Assembly: GCA_937951615.1 (NCBI GenBank)
Contig: CALFBH010000006.1
Location: 36,326-100,325, forward strand
Direction of reading: 5' to 3'
DNA: 64,000 nt
Source: an uncultured Saprospiraceae bacterium
Lineage (GTDB): Bacteria > Bacteroidota > Bacteroidia > Chitinophagales > Saprospiraceae
The position numbers and the translations under genes are program-made. The notes beneath the pieces were generated by a model. It ran no database searches. It was not told where the DNA came from and worked only from the letters and a program-made list of their open reading frames with translations. Below are positions 20,594 to 30,245 of this stretch, in pieces. Numbering within the stretch: the stretch's first letter is position 1; each line of letters opens with the position of its first letter.

Positions 20594-20760
20594 ATTTTCT
20601 TATTAAGTTTAAGTTTAAGTCGAAGGTTAAGTCTAAATTGCTCTGAACAAAGTAAGGAACAACAAGTATATGATTTTAAGTCTAAAAAAAAATTTGTCCA
20701 AAATAAAACGCCAAGATAGCCCAAGCCGTCCAACATTTTATATAATTTAACGGTTTTTTA

Positions 20761-20779
20761 TTCATTACGAATTACGAAT
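20761..20779. repeat. AATTACG heptamer copy upstream of the sorbosone-dehydrogenase-like gene
   Basis: ttcattacgaattacgaat; same family at 7664-7724 and 35820-35838. Confidence 0.7.
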
Positions 20780-20797
20780 AGATAAATTGCAAAAAAT

Positions 20798-21952
20798 ATG
20801 AAATACTATCTGCCTACACTTACCCTGTTGCTTTGTATGCTCATTGCCTGTAGCATAACAACCAGTAAAAAGCCAAAAGAGCCATTGGAAGCAAGTGAAC
20901 TGCCTTTGGATAAAATCAAGTTGCCGCCAGGTTTCCAGATTAGCGTATTTGCCGATAAGGTGACCAATGCCCGCTCTATGAGCCTGAGTCCGAATGGTAC
21001 TTTGTTTGTTGGTACACGTAAGGATGGTCGCGTGTATGCGATACGGGATGAAGATGGCGATTTTAAAGCCGATAAAACTTATACCCTGGATAGAGATTTG
21101 TTTATGCCGACTGGTGTGGCTTTTCGAAATGGCAGTTTGTATGTCGCAGAAGTCAATCGGATTTTGCGATACGATGATATTGAAAACCGACTGGACAATC
21201 CGCCTGAACCTGTTGTGGTGTACGACCAATATCCCGATGATAAATGGCATGGCTGGAAATATATTGCCTTCGGCCCGGACGATAAATTGTATGTACCCGT
21301 TGGTGCGCCTTGTAATGTGTGTGATGGAAAAGCCGAGGTGTACGCCACCATGACCCGCATGAATCCTGACGGAACAAACATGGAAATTTATGCCAAAGGC
21401 GTCCGCAATTCAGTAGGTTTCGACTGGCATCCTGAGACTGGAGATTTATGGTTTACCGAAAATGGGCGCGACTGGATGGGCGAGGATATGCCCGCCTGTG
21501 AGCTCAATCATGCGCCAAAAGCGGGTATGCATTTTGGATTTCCCTATTGTCACCAGGGCGATGCTCCAGATGATAAGTTTGCTGGTGACCGGACTTGCGA
21601 AGAATTTACACCACCTGCACAAAAGCTAGGACCGCATGTCGCGCCACTGGGCATGGAATTTTATGAAGGAGCGCAGTTTCCTGCAAAATATAAACATCAG
21701 ATTTTAGTAGCAGAACATGGTTCATGGAATCGAAAAGACCGGATTGGCTATCGAGTGATGTTGGTGGGCATGGAAGGTAATAAGACCGTCAGTTACGAAC
21801 CTTTTGCAGAAGGCTGGATGGAAAATAACGAAAATCCCTGGGGACGTCCTGTAGATTTAGAGCATCTGCCAGATGGCTCTATGCTGGTGTCGGATGATTT
21901 TGCGGATGCGATTTATCGGATTAGTTATGATGAAAGGCGTATTGGAAAATAA
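20798..21952 (+). CDS. PQQ-dependent sugar (sorbosone-type) dehydrogenase lipoprotein
   Basis: LPPGFQISVFADKVTNARSMSLSPNGTLFVGTRKDGRVYAI; DLWFTENGRDWMGEDMPACELN; FGFPYCHQGD. Confidence 0.85.
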   Translation: MKYYLPTLTLLLCMLIACSITTSKKPKEPLEASELPLDKIKLPPGFQISVFADKVTNARSMSLSPNGTLFVGTRKDGRVYAIRDEDGDFKADKTYTLDRDLFMPTGVAFRNGSLYVAEVNRILRYDDIENRLDNPPEPVVVYDQYPDDKWHGWKYIAFGPDDKLYVPVGAPCNVCDGKAEVYATMTRMNPDGTNMEIYAKGVRNSVGFDWHPETGDLWFTENGRDWMGEDMPACELNHAPKAGMHFGFPYCHQGDAPDDKFAGDRTCEEFTPPAQKLGPHVAPLGMEFYEGAQFPAKYKHQILVAEHGSWNRKDRIGYRVMLVGMEGNKTVSYEPFAEGWMENNENPWGRPVDLEHLPDGSMLVSDDFADAIYRISYDERRIGK

Positions 21953-22123
21953 TGAAATCGACTATCATCAGTAGGCTTTTTTATATGTATGATACCTATT
22001 CGACTTTATTCTTCTTGATAGGATTTAAAGAATCAATTAAGGACATACTCATATACTAAAAGAAAGAGAAATAACATTATTCAATAAATAATTTTATTGT
22101 GAATATTCTGTTATATTTTTGTT

Positions 22124-22131
22124 TATCTTTG
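22124..22131 (+). promoter_or_regulatory. Bacteroidota-type -7 element TATCTTTG upstream of the nuclease-helicase operon
   Basis: tttatctttggacg, 25 nt before the GTG start; -33 element not clear. Confidence 0.4.
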
Positions 22132-22155
22132 GACGTTGTCGGCACTCTTAATTAG

Positions 22156-22992
22156 GTGCGGTATAATAAATTGAAATCTAAAATATTACAAATCCCATTG
22201 ACCACACTTTATCAACATATAGATACGAATACAAGAGGATATAAAGGCATTAAAATTGATGATGCTGAAATGACGAGCTATCTTGAAAATCCTGTTTTCG
22301 ACAATCTAATAGATATAGAACAAAAACAAGATAGCCTTTATGCACTCCTTGAACTTAAGGACACAGGCTTTAGTTCCGAAAATTTGCTTGCCGACATTCA
22401 AGCCCTTGAGAATCCTATGCCTGATGATTTGAGAACATGGAGAGTTGGCGAAGCTTTAGCAGAAGTAGTGCTTGAATCCCACTTTAATTGTAAGTTTCCT
22501 TGGAATGAGTTGAGAGATGCGAGAAATCCCAAAGGGAATAAAACGGGGGCTGATTTAGTTGGTTTTATGGAAGTAGATAACGAGGTAATGTTTTTATTTG
22601 GCGAGGTTAAAACATCCTCTGAATTAGCAAATAGGCCTCCACAAGTGATGACAAAATCAGATGGCATGGAGAATCAGCTCAAAGATTTATACCAAAACGC
22701 TAAGAAACGTCTAATACTGATAACCTATCTGCGAAGTAAAATACCGTTAATTCAAGATTCCTTTAAATTTGATTTCGATAATGCAGTAAAATCCTACTAT
22801 ACCGAAAAGTATGTGTTAACTGGAACACTTATTCGTGATGTAATTCCTGACGAAAGAGATGTCTCGGTGAGTTATAATAAACTCAAGACGAAAATTTTAT
22901 CACCAATAGGACTAAACTTAGTTGCAATATACACGTCTATAAAGAAAGAAAACTGGAGAAATATTGTCGAAGGTAATTCAGGAAATGAGTAA
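22156..22992 (+). CDS. PD-(D/E)XK-like nuclease, candidate HamA (DUF1837-like) of a Hachiman-type defence system
   Basis: GEALAEVVLE ... KTGADLVGF ... LFGEVKTSSE fits the E/D/ExK core; 278 aa; GTG start; overlaps the downstream helicase start. Confidence 0.5.
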   Translation: MRYNKLKSKILQIPLTTLYQHIDTNTRGYKGIKIDDAEMTSYLENPVFDNLIDIEQKQDSLYALLELKDTGFSSENLLADIQALENPMPDDLRTWRVGEALAEVVLESHFNCKFPWNELRDARNPKGNKTGADLVGFMEVDNEVMFLFGEVKTSSELANRPPQVMTKSDGMENQLKDLYQNAKKRLILITYLRSKIPLIQDSFKFDFDNAVKSYYTEKYVLTGTLIRDVIPDERDVSVSYNKLKTKILSPIGLNLVAIYTSIKKENWRNIVEGNSGNE

Positions 22993-25900
22993 TCAATCAA
23001 AATATCGCTATCTTGAAGCTGCATATCCTGATATGCTTAATGGGATTGGTGTGCTCATACAAAAAAGTAAAGTAGCAAATCGCTTTGAGGGAACAACAAT
23101 TGATGAGAGCGACATAATAATCTTGGGTAAAGCCAAGCACCTCTGCGAATTAAAAATCGTTGAACTTTGGGATAATCAAAACTCAGAAAAATTCAAAGCT
23201 TTATGTTCTACATATTTCGATATTGCCACTCAAATTGAAGTTGATGCTAAGGAAGATCATATAGCCTTTGAGTATTTAAAAACTATTGCTTTTGGTTATT
23301 TAGGAGAAGGTTGGCATTTAGTCCGACAATATTTAAAAAAAGAAGAACAAAAAATTAATGATATTCCAAATTCTGAAAAATGGAATTCAAGATTGCTAAA
23401 CACTTCATTCAAGGCTATTGTCGGTTTAGTCAGAAAACAGAACTGGCAAGACATAAATACCTCCGTCGAATTCATTGAGAAGTTACGTTCAGATCAAAAT
23501 GAGTTTGAACAAGCATTCCTAAATAGTGTAGATGAGTCAGGTCGCCCCTATGGTGCTGCGGAGTTGGTTTCCCTCTATCATTTTGCAAAATCTGTTGAAA
23601 TACTTGGGGAATACCTAATTGGAGGAAGACCACTAGATACTGAAAATCAAGTCAAGTATCATTTGGGGTACTCGAAAGATTTTGCTGTTAAAGCAGAAAA
23701 CATTAGTTTACAACTTCTAATTCAGTTTTTTGAATCCTTTGCTTCAAAATTGATAAAAAATACGATTTGGTATAATACAAAAGGTGTAAACTCAAGAATT
23801 TCTAAATTCAATGAATTTATCTCAAAACGAGAAGATAGAGGAATATTCGAATTACTTTATCCACAAAAAGAATCATTAAACGAAATATTCAATCCTGCCC
23901 ATAGTGCCATTGTAGTAAATCTTCCAACCTCTAGTGGAAAAACTATGATTGCAGAATATAGACTGCTTGCAGCACTTAATCAATTTGCCGCTGATGGTGG
24001 TTGGGTGGCTTATGTCGTACCTACTCGCTCTCTTGTCAATCAAACTTATAATCAATTAAATAAAGACCTTAGTTCAATTGGTATTCAAGTAGAAAAAGTA
24101 AGTGGAACATTAGATTTGGATGGTTTTGAAGAGGCACTATTAGAGCGAGATGCCCAAAACAAAGCTTTCGACGTACTAGTCACTACTTATGAAAAACTCC
24201 ATTTAATGGTAAGGCAAGGTTATGGAACATCCGAGAAGAGACCTCTAGTTTTAGCTATCGTTGATGAAGCACATAATATTGAGGATGAGACACGAGGTTT
24301 GAATTTAGAGTTTTTACTATCTACTATCAAAACTGATTGTGTAAACGCCAATTTTCTTTTAATGACACCCGATGTGTCTAATTCTGAGGAAATTGCAAAA
24401 TGGTTGGGAGGAGAAAGAGGGAGAGATGTGCACCTAAGCCTACACTGGTGGCAACCTAATGAAAGAGTAGTGGGAGCTTTAATAAAAGAGGGAAGCCGGA
24501 GAAATTATGAATTTAAACTAAAAACCTTACTAACAAATAAAGGAACTTATTTAACTGAAGATAATATTAAATTAGCTGATTCAAATGAAAGCGACCTTAC
24601 TGCATCCAAATTAAAAATTAAAAAACGGTTTGCAAGTACCTTAGCTGCAAAGTTACTTGACATTAAAGAACCAACTATAATTCTTGCAGGTGACCCAAGT
24701 AGCGCGTTTGATATCGCGAATGATATATGTTCTAAAATTGAAACTGAATTTGAACATGATATTGATATTGAACTCGTAAGACGATTCATTGAAGAAGAAC
24801 TAGGAGCTGACTTTCCTTTATCATCTTATTTAGGCAAAAGAGTAGGCGTACATAGTTCTGCGATTCCCGATGAAATAAAATTTTTAATAGAGGATTTGAT
24901 GTCTAAAGGGAAATTACAAGCACTTGTCGCTACTACTACAATCGCACAAGGAATTAATTTCCCTATATCTTCTGTAATTATGGCTACTTATAGATACCCG
25001 TTCAAGTTAATGCCGATTAGAGATTTTTGGAATCTTGCAGGTAGAGTGGGGCGCGCAGGACAACAGTCTCTTGGTTGGGTTGGATTGATTGCCAAAGATG
25101 ACAAAGATTTACTAAAAATAACTGGTTACGTAAAAAAAGCGGCGGACGACCTACAATCTCAGCTCGTTGGCGTTGTAAACACTGCATTGAGTAATCCTGA
25201 AATTGAATTTGAGCGGTGGCTTTTCAGAGACCCACGGTGGTCTGGGTTATTGCAGTACATCTCACATCTTTATACTCAAAGCGAGAACCTTAGTTCTTTA
25301 ATCGCAAGTTTAGAACAAAAACTTCAAGATACTTTAGGGTTTAAAAAATTAAATCAAGAACAAAAAAACTATTTACGAACGAATCTTAGAGGTTATATAA
25401 ATAAAATAAAACCACTTGATGCAAAACTTTCCGATGCTACTGGTTTCTCAACAGTATCCATTCGAAACCTTTTAGGTAGTTTGGGTAGTGCAGGGCTAAA
25501 AAGTTCTGATTGGAAAAGTAGCCAGCTTTTTTCAAACCAAAATCAGAGTTTGCAAAAGCTTATTGGAATGATGTTCAAAACTCCCGAAATACGGGAGTCT
25601 ATAAAAAAACTATCAAATAATAATAATTCTTTGGAGCATACAGCTATTTCAAAAATGATAGTTGATTGGGTAAATGGTAAACCCATAAAATTTATCGCCG
25701 ATAAATATTTTTCAACCGAAACCGATAGTAGAAAAAGAATTGAAAAATGTACTCGTGCAATGTATTCGTATTTACCTAATGCCGCTACTTGGGGACTTTC
25801 GGCTATTCAAAAAATGCCAAATAGTGGAGCAGATTGGGAAAACTTGAGCGATGTAGAGAAGAAACAGATGGCTAACTTACCTGCGCTAATACATTACGGA

Positions 25901-26140
25901 GTAAATACAGATGAGGCAGTTTTAATGAGAAAAAATAATATTCCAAGAAGCATTGCGAAAAAAGCAGGGGAATTATATAGTGCATCTATCGGCGGGGAAA
26001 TTTTTAATAACGATTCCAAAGTTATTGATTGGCTAAGCTCCTTAGAAGATAGGCAATGGGACACTTTTAAATCTATAAACTCAAAAATGACAGGAGCAGA
26101 GTACAAGAAAATTTGGGAAAAACTTAATGGGTTAAACTAA
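22985..26140 (+). CDS. Ski2-like SF2 DEAH-box helicase, candidate HamB
   Basis: NLPTSSGKTMIAEYR (motif I), VDEAHNIED (II), ATTTIAQGINFPISSVIMATYR and FWNLAGRVGRAGQ (V/VI); ATG at 22985 overlaps the upstream stop by 8 nt (ATGAGTAA). Confidence 0.8.
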   Translation: MSNQSKYRYLEAAYPDMLNGIGVLIQKSKVANRFEGTTIDESDIIILGKAKHLCELKIVELWDNQNSEKFKALCSTYFDIATQIEVDAKEDHIAFEYLKTIAFGYLGEGWHLVRQYLKKEEQKINDIPNSEKWNSRLLNTSFKAIVGLVRKQNWQDINTSVEFIEKLRSDQNEFEQAFLNSVDESGRPYGAAELVSLYHFAKSVEILGEYLIGGRPLDTENQVKYHLGYSKDFAVKAENISLQLLIQFFESFASKLIKNTIWYNTKGVNSRISKFNEFISKREDRGIFELLYPQKESLNEIFNPAHSAIVVNLPTSSGKTMIAEYRLLAALNQFAADGGWVAYVVPTRSLVNQTYNQLNKDLSSIGIQVEKVSGTLDLDGFEEALLERDAQNKAFDVLVTTYEKLHLMVRQGYGTSEKRPLVLAIVDEAHNIEDETRGLNLEFLLSTIKTDCVNANFLLMTPDVSNSEEIAKWLGGERGRDVHLSLHWWQPNERVVGALIKEGSRRNYEFKLKTLLTNKGTYLTEDNIKLADSNESDLTASKLKIKKRFASTLAAKLLDIKEPTIILAGDPSSAFDIANDICSKIETEFEHDIDIELVRRFIEEELGADFPLSSYLGKRVGVHSSAIPDEIKFLIEDLMSKGKLQALVATTTIAQGINFPISSVIMATYRYPFKLMPIRDFWNLAGRVGRAGQQSLGWVGLIAKDDKDLLKITGYVKKAADDLQSQLVGVVNTALSNPEIEFERWLFRDPRWSGLLQYISHLYTQSENLSSLIASLEQKLQDTLGFKKLNQEQKNYLRTNLRGYINKIKPLDAKLSDATGFSTVSIRNLLGSLGSAGLKSSDWKSSQLFSNQNQSLQKLIGMMFKTPEIRESIKKLSNNNNSLEHTAISKMIVDWVNGKPIKFIADKYFSTETDSRKRIEKCTRAMYSYLPNAATWGLSAIQKMPNSGADWENLSDVEKKQMANLPALIHYGVNTDEAVLMRKNNIPRSIAKKAGELYSASIGGEIFNNDSKVIDWLSSLEDRQWDTFKSINSKMTGAEYKKIWEKLNGLN

Positions 26141-26261
26141 CAAAAAAACGCATCACTGAAAGTGAAAGTCGTCTGTCCTATGAAATTCAACCATTTCACC
26201 AATGAAGCAATTAACAGTCAATTTCGGATAATGAGATTCTAATTTTCCAACATGATATTGC

Positions 26262-27623
26262 TTATTTATCAGTCTTTTTCGCTTCTTTATCTTTAGTAAA
26301 TCGCTGCCCATATCCACCTAAATCAATGCCATGACCAGACATAATATCTGAGCTGTCTAGACTGATAGAATCTGGAAGCGTCAGTTGTAGTTGAGCCAGG
26401 CGATCTTTTAATACATCTTCAGGGATGGGTAAGTCGAGCAATTCACAGACTTTGAAAAAGATGTCGGTATTGTCTATTGTGCCAGAGAATTTTTCTGCAC
26501 CAGGACCAGAAGAATACAAGGGAACCATAGCAGCCGTGTGATAATCATCTGTGAATTTGGTTTTTACTACGCCGTCTTTCAAGTTGCCATCATTGATACT
26601 GTAACCGCCAGTTTCGTGGTCGGAAGTGACAATGACCAGTGTTTCTCCATCTGCTTCAGCAAAATCCAGCGCTTCGCCTACACTGCGGTCGAAGTCCAGC
26701 ATTTCATTAATAATGAATTTGGAATTTCGGCTATGCCCGCCCCAGTCGATCTGTGCGCCTTCAATCACCATGAAAAAGCCTTTTTTATTTTGATTTAATA
26801 TCTGTGCTGCTTTTTTCGTGGCTTTTGGCAGGAAATCTCCGCGTCTGCTATAGCCTTTGGGCTGCATATCAGCAATCAGGCAAACCATTTTTTTGGGAAT
26901 TTTTTCGCCGACTTCATCCACATTATCTACTACGGTGTAACCTTTTTTCTTCAATTCATATAGTAAGTTTCGATTGTCTTTTTTACGGTGTTCTTTTTGA
27001 AAATAACGTTTGCCACCACCCATTAATACTTCAATACCTTTGGTCATAAATTCGGCAGATACTGCTCTGTTGATGCGGCTACGCTGAGGCTGGTGTGCGT
27101 AAAAAGCAGCAGGTGTAGCATGAGTGACAGATGAAGTAGTGACAATGCCTGTAGCCAGTTTAGCTTCCTCCGCAATTTCAATGATGGTTTTTAATTTATT
27201 GCCTTTAGAATCCTGAGCAATAGCACCATTATAGGTTTTTTTGCCAGTTGCCATAGCGGTTGCGCTGGCTGCGCTATCGGTAATAAGTTGGGTAGAAAAG
27301 GTTTTCATCAGCCCGACAAAAGGAAAACGTTCCAGATTGAGTTTATTGTTATTGGCAATCGTTGCAGCGGTGATGTGTGTGATGCCCATGCCATCGCCAA
27401 TCATCAGGATGATATTTTTTGGGCGTTTTTCCTCAGCAGGTTTTGCTACTGCTTTTGACGCAGGCTTGGTCTCTTCTTTTTTTGCCAGGCCCTCTTCTTG
27501 TGTGTCGGAATTGAGCGAAGTGTTTGTTTCTTGGTCGCCGTCTATTTGAAGCGCCATTAAAGCAAACATAACAGCAATAAAAGCCAAAGCTGTTAAAAGT
27601 AAACCGTAACCTTTGTGTAGCAT
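26262..27623 (-). CDS. phoA: Alkaline phosphatase
   Basis: KNIILMIGDGMGITHITAA, TDSAASATAMATGKKTYNGAI, VIVTSDHETGGYS. Confidence 0.9.
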   Translation of the reverse strand: MLHKGYGLLLTALAFIAVMFALMALQIDGDQETNTSLNSDTQEEGLAKKEETKPASKAVAKPAEEKRPKNIILMIGDGMGITHITAATIANNNKLNLERFPFVGLMKTFSTQLITDSAASATAMATGKKTYNGAIAQDSKGNKLKTIIEIAEEAKLATGIVTTSSVTHATPAAFYAHQPQRSRINRAVSAEFMTKGIEVLMGGGKRYFQKEHRKKDNRNLLYELKKKGYTVVDNVDEVGEKIPKKMVCLIADMQPKGYSRRGDFLPKATKKAAQILNQNKKGFFMVIEGAQIDWGGHSRNSKFIINEMLDFDRSVGEALDFAEADGETLVIVTSDHETGGYSINDGNLKDGVVKTKFTDDYHTAAMVPLYSSGPGAEKFSGTIDNTDIFFKVCELLDLPIPEDVLKDRLAQLQLTLPDSISLDSSDIMSGHGIDLGGYGQRFTKDKEAKKTDK

Positions 27624-27675
27624 AAATAATATTAATTAGTTGATTTAGAGGCTTAAAGATAGGGGAAAATGAAGG

Positions 27676-27730
27676 ATTAGTTAATGAATGGATGAATAAT
27701 ATTCTCTCATCCTCTCATTCTTTCATTCAT
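27676..27730. repeat. GAATGAATG/TCATTC repeat inverted pair overlapping the next stop codon
   Basis: gattagttaatgaatggatgaataatattctctcatcctctcattctttcattcat. Confidence 0.65.
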
Positions 27731-28299
27731 TTCACCAACTCAGCATCGTCCAAAATATAATTGAGATAATCTAAGTCATCAGCATTGAGACGCAATTTTC
27801 CTTTGAATGTAAGCCTTTGATCTGTCTTTAAGCGTCCTAGTTTTTCTTTAGGCAGAATATCAATCACTGTTTCCGGGCCTGCACCGCCACAGAAAAAACA
27901 CTGTAAATAAGGATAAGCAGACAAAACCACAAAGCTTTCATCGCCTGTTTCTTCAAATGGGATAACAAAGCCTTCAATTTGTATTTTTTTACCGCTTAAA
28001 GCTTTTAAAGTATCGCTGAATACTGGGAATAAGATGTACTCCTCTACGGATTCATTGTATTTATCTTCAAATTTTACTTGGGATAAGTCCTGCCATTTGA
28101 GCTGTAAATAGCCATCTTTAATTGTATAATCAGTTGGCTTGAATACATAAGGTTTGGAGGTGTCTTGTGTAGTCGTTGGTGCAATTATTTTCGCTTTATC
28201 ATCAGTATCAATCGGCACTTCTGCTGTTGAGGTATCACCTGTACAGGACATTTGTACTAAAAAGAATCCACCCAGTAAAAAAAGTAATGTACTTCTCAT
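27727..28299 (-). CDS. DUF3299-like lipoprotein
   Basis: Lipobox LVQMSC; ALSGKKIQIEGFVIPFEETGDESFVVLSAYPYLQCFFCGGAGPETVIDI. Confidence 0.7.
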   Translation of the reverse strand: MRSTLLFLLGGFFLVQMSCTGDTSTAEVPIDTDDKAKIIAPTTTQDTSKPYVFKPTDYTIKDGYLQLKWQDLSQVKFEDKYNESVEEYILFPVFSDTLKALSGKKIQIEGFVIPFEETGDESFVVLSAYPYLQCFFCGGAGPETVIDILPKEKLGRLKTDQRLTFKGKLRLNADDLDYLNYILDDAELVK

Positions 28300-28388
28300 T
28301 TATTGTTCATTTCATCAAACACAGCCGCAAATATAGCAAATAGACCTGATAGGGTCAGAGGACAAATTTGTAAATCGATTATTTTTCT

Positions 28389-28411
28389 CGCAAAGGCGCA
28401 AAGGCGCAAAG
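28389..28411. repeat. Octamer tandem repeat CGCAAAGG x ~3
   Basis: cgcaaaggcgcaaaggcgcaaag. Confidence 0.8.
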
Positions 28412-28475
28412 TTTATTCCAGACACGTTCCTTATCGAAAGAACTTCTTCTTGCCAAATTTTATGCTGATACCCTG

Positions 28476-29909
28476 TTAAGTTTTGGTGAGTGTTGTTGAA
28501 ATATCTGTACGGGCAGCTTGTATAGCAGGGAGTAAGGCAGCCAAAAAACCAATGCCTAGCGCAGCGGATATCAGCAGCCATTCTTCGCGTAAAAAATGCC
28601 AGGCAGAAAAGCTATAACGATAAGCGTCTTCTAAGGTCTGAGCTAAAAAATACATACCCAAATGCCCCAGCATTAAACCAGCAATACAACCCAAAATAGC
28701 AATCAATAGCCCTTCGAGAATAATCAGTAAAAATAATCGGGAAGCACCTGCACCCATCACGCGCATGAGTGCCAGCTCGTAACGGCGTTTTCGCAAAGAA
28801 GAAAATAAAGCAATAAATATACTGAGTCCCGACACAACGATAATGACACCTGCCAATACCCGCAAAGTCATTTCCGCATTGTGCATCAAGCTATACAAAC
28901 GATTGATTTCGATAGCTGGAGTGGCAGCCTGTAAACCTTCTACTTTATTGACTTTGCGCGGCATACTGAGTGCCTGAAAGTTGCGCCCTCTGAATTTGAC
29001 GAGCAGTGCGGTGATTTCGGCGTTGTCGGGGGCGGAGTGTAGTGTGTTGATGTGTTGCGGGTTGCGGGTTGCGGGTTGCGAGTTAGGGGTTACGGGTTGT
29101 GGGTTGTTCCCTTCGTCATTCGTTATTCGGTGTTCGATATTCGATATTCCTTCGTCATGTTGCGGGTTGCGGGTTGTGGGTTGCGAGTTAGGGGTTACAG
29201 GTTGTGGGTTGTTCCCTTCGATATTCGATATTCCTTCGTCGTGTTGTGTGTTATCGTGTTGATGTCCCTCTCCTCTCTCTTCTCCTTTCCCATGTGTCAG
29301 CCAAAAACTCTGTGGTGTGGTGAGTAATAACTGGTCGATGATAGCTCCAGTAGGTTGGAGGATGCCGACGATTTTAAAAGTCGTTTCGTCGTGAGTGGCA
29401 TGATCGCTATGATCGAAACCATGTGAACTGTGAAACTGATCGCCAATTTGTAAATCGAGGGCATCGGCTACGGCTGCGCCTGCGGTGACTTCTAGATTAT
29501 TGGAATATGATTGTCCGGTGGCAATTTTTGCTTTATATAAGTTGAAAAAATCGGGTGTTGTACCGACCAGCCGGTAGCCGCGATAGCTGTCGCCGAGCGC
29601 GAGTGGAATGGCTTGTTCTATAAAAGGATGATTGGGTTTTAAATATGGGCGGACGTCGGATAAACGAATATTACCAGTAGGTGCATCTATATGATACATA
29701 CTACTCATGACGAGCTGAAGTGGGCTGCCTTTCGCGCCAATAACAAGATCAATGCCTGCCAGATTTTTTTTAAAATTATCCTGTACCTGCTTTTGTAATA
29801 AGAGCAGAAAAGTAACTAGCCCGATACCCAATGCAAAAAGCAGTACGCTGAGTAAGGTCGCCCATGGTTTGTGCAGGATGCTTTTCCAGCTTAGGTTGAA
29901 CAGGTTCAT
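28476..29909 (-). CDS. FtsX-like ABC transporter permease with repeat-derived Asn/Pro/Gln-rich linker
   Basis: N-terminal TM MNLFNLSWKSILHKPWATLLSVLLFALGIGLVTFLLLLQKQV; C-terminal FtsX TM block VIIVVSGLSIFIALFSSLRKRRYELALMRVMGAGASRLF. Confidence 0.85.
   Translation of the reverse strand: MNLFNLSWKSILHKPWATLLSVLLFALGIGLVTFLLLLQKQVQDNFKKNLAGIDLVIGAKGSPLQLVMSSMYHIDAPTGNIRLSDVRPYLKPNHPFIEQAIPLALGDSYRGYRLVGTTPDFFNLYKAKIATGQSYSNNLEVTAGAAVADALDLQIGDQFHSSHGFDHSDHATHDETTFKIVGILQPTGAIIDQLLLTTPQSFWLTHGKGEERGEGHQHDNTQHDEGISNIEGNNPQPVTPNSQPTTRNPQHDEGISNIEHRITNDEGNNPQPVTPNSQPATRNPQHINTLHSAPDNAEITALLVKFRGRNFQALSMPRKVNKVEGLQAATPAIEINRLYSLMHNAEMTLRVLAGVIIVVSGLSIFIALFSSLRKRRYELALMRVMGAGASRLFLLIILEGLLIAILGCIAGLMLGHLGMYFLAQTLEDAYRYSFSAWHFLREEWLLISAALGIGFLAALLPAIQAARTDISTTLTKT
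29051..29290 (-). repeat. In-frame repeat insertion inside the permease CDS: two direct copies of (GGGTTGC)n + (CGATATT)n plus an AGAGAG-rich tract
   Basis: Protein shows NPQPVTPNSQPTTRNPQHDEGISNIE and NPQPVTPNSQPATRNPQH; DNA shows gggttgcgggttgcgagttaggggttac[g/a]ggttgtgggttgttcccttcg twice. Confidence 0.85.
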
Positions 29910-30245
29910 GGGGCAAATCTAGTGAAGTTTGTCGAGTTTATTAGGTGTATTGACTTTATTAAGTTTATTGGATTTGTTAAGCATAACAAACCAGTTGTTT
30001 GTTTTAAGTTCTCAAAAAAAACAATTTTTCGTACGCAGACAATCAAAATTTGAGTAGCTTTGGAGCTGTTTTTATTTAAAAAATATAAAGTCCATTTTTC
30101 TATATGGCTGATTTGCAGATATTTTTATAATAAAAATACATAAACATTTAAGAAATAAAGGGGCAAGGAAAAAAATAGCTTATCCAAATTGGCGTTTTAT
30201 TTTTTTCTTATTCCTTAAATAAGAAAACCCATTTTGAAGGGGGGT

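Noticed and set aside
28981-29327. Two plus-strand ORFs (93 and 91 aa) rich in LRVAGC(GE)L
   Set aside because: Translations of the GGGTTGC-type heptamer array on the opposite strand of the permease CDS.
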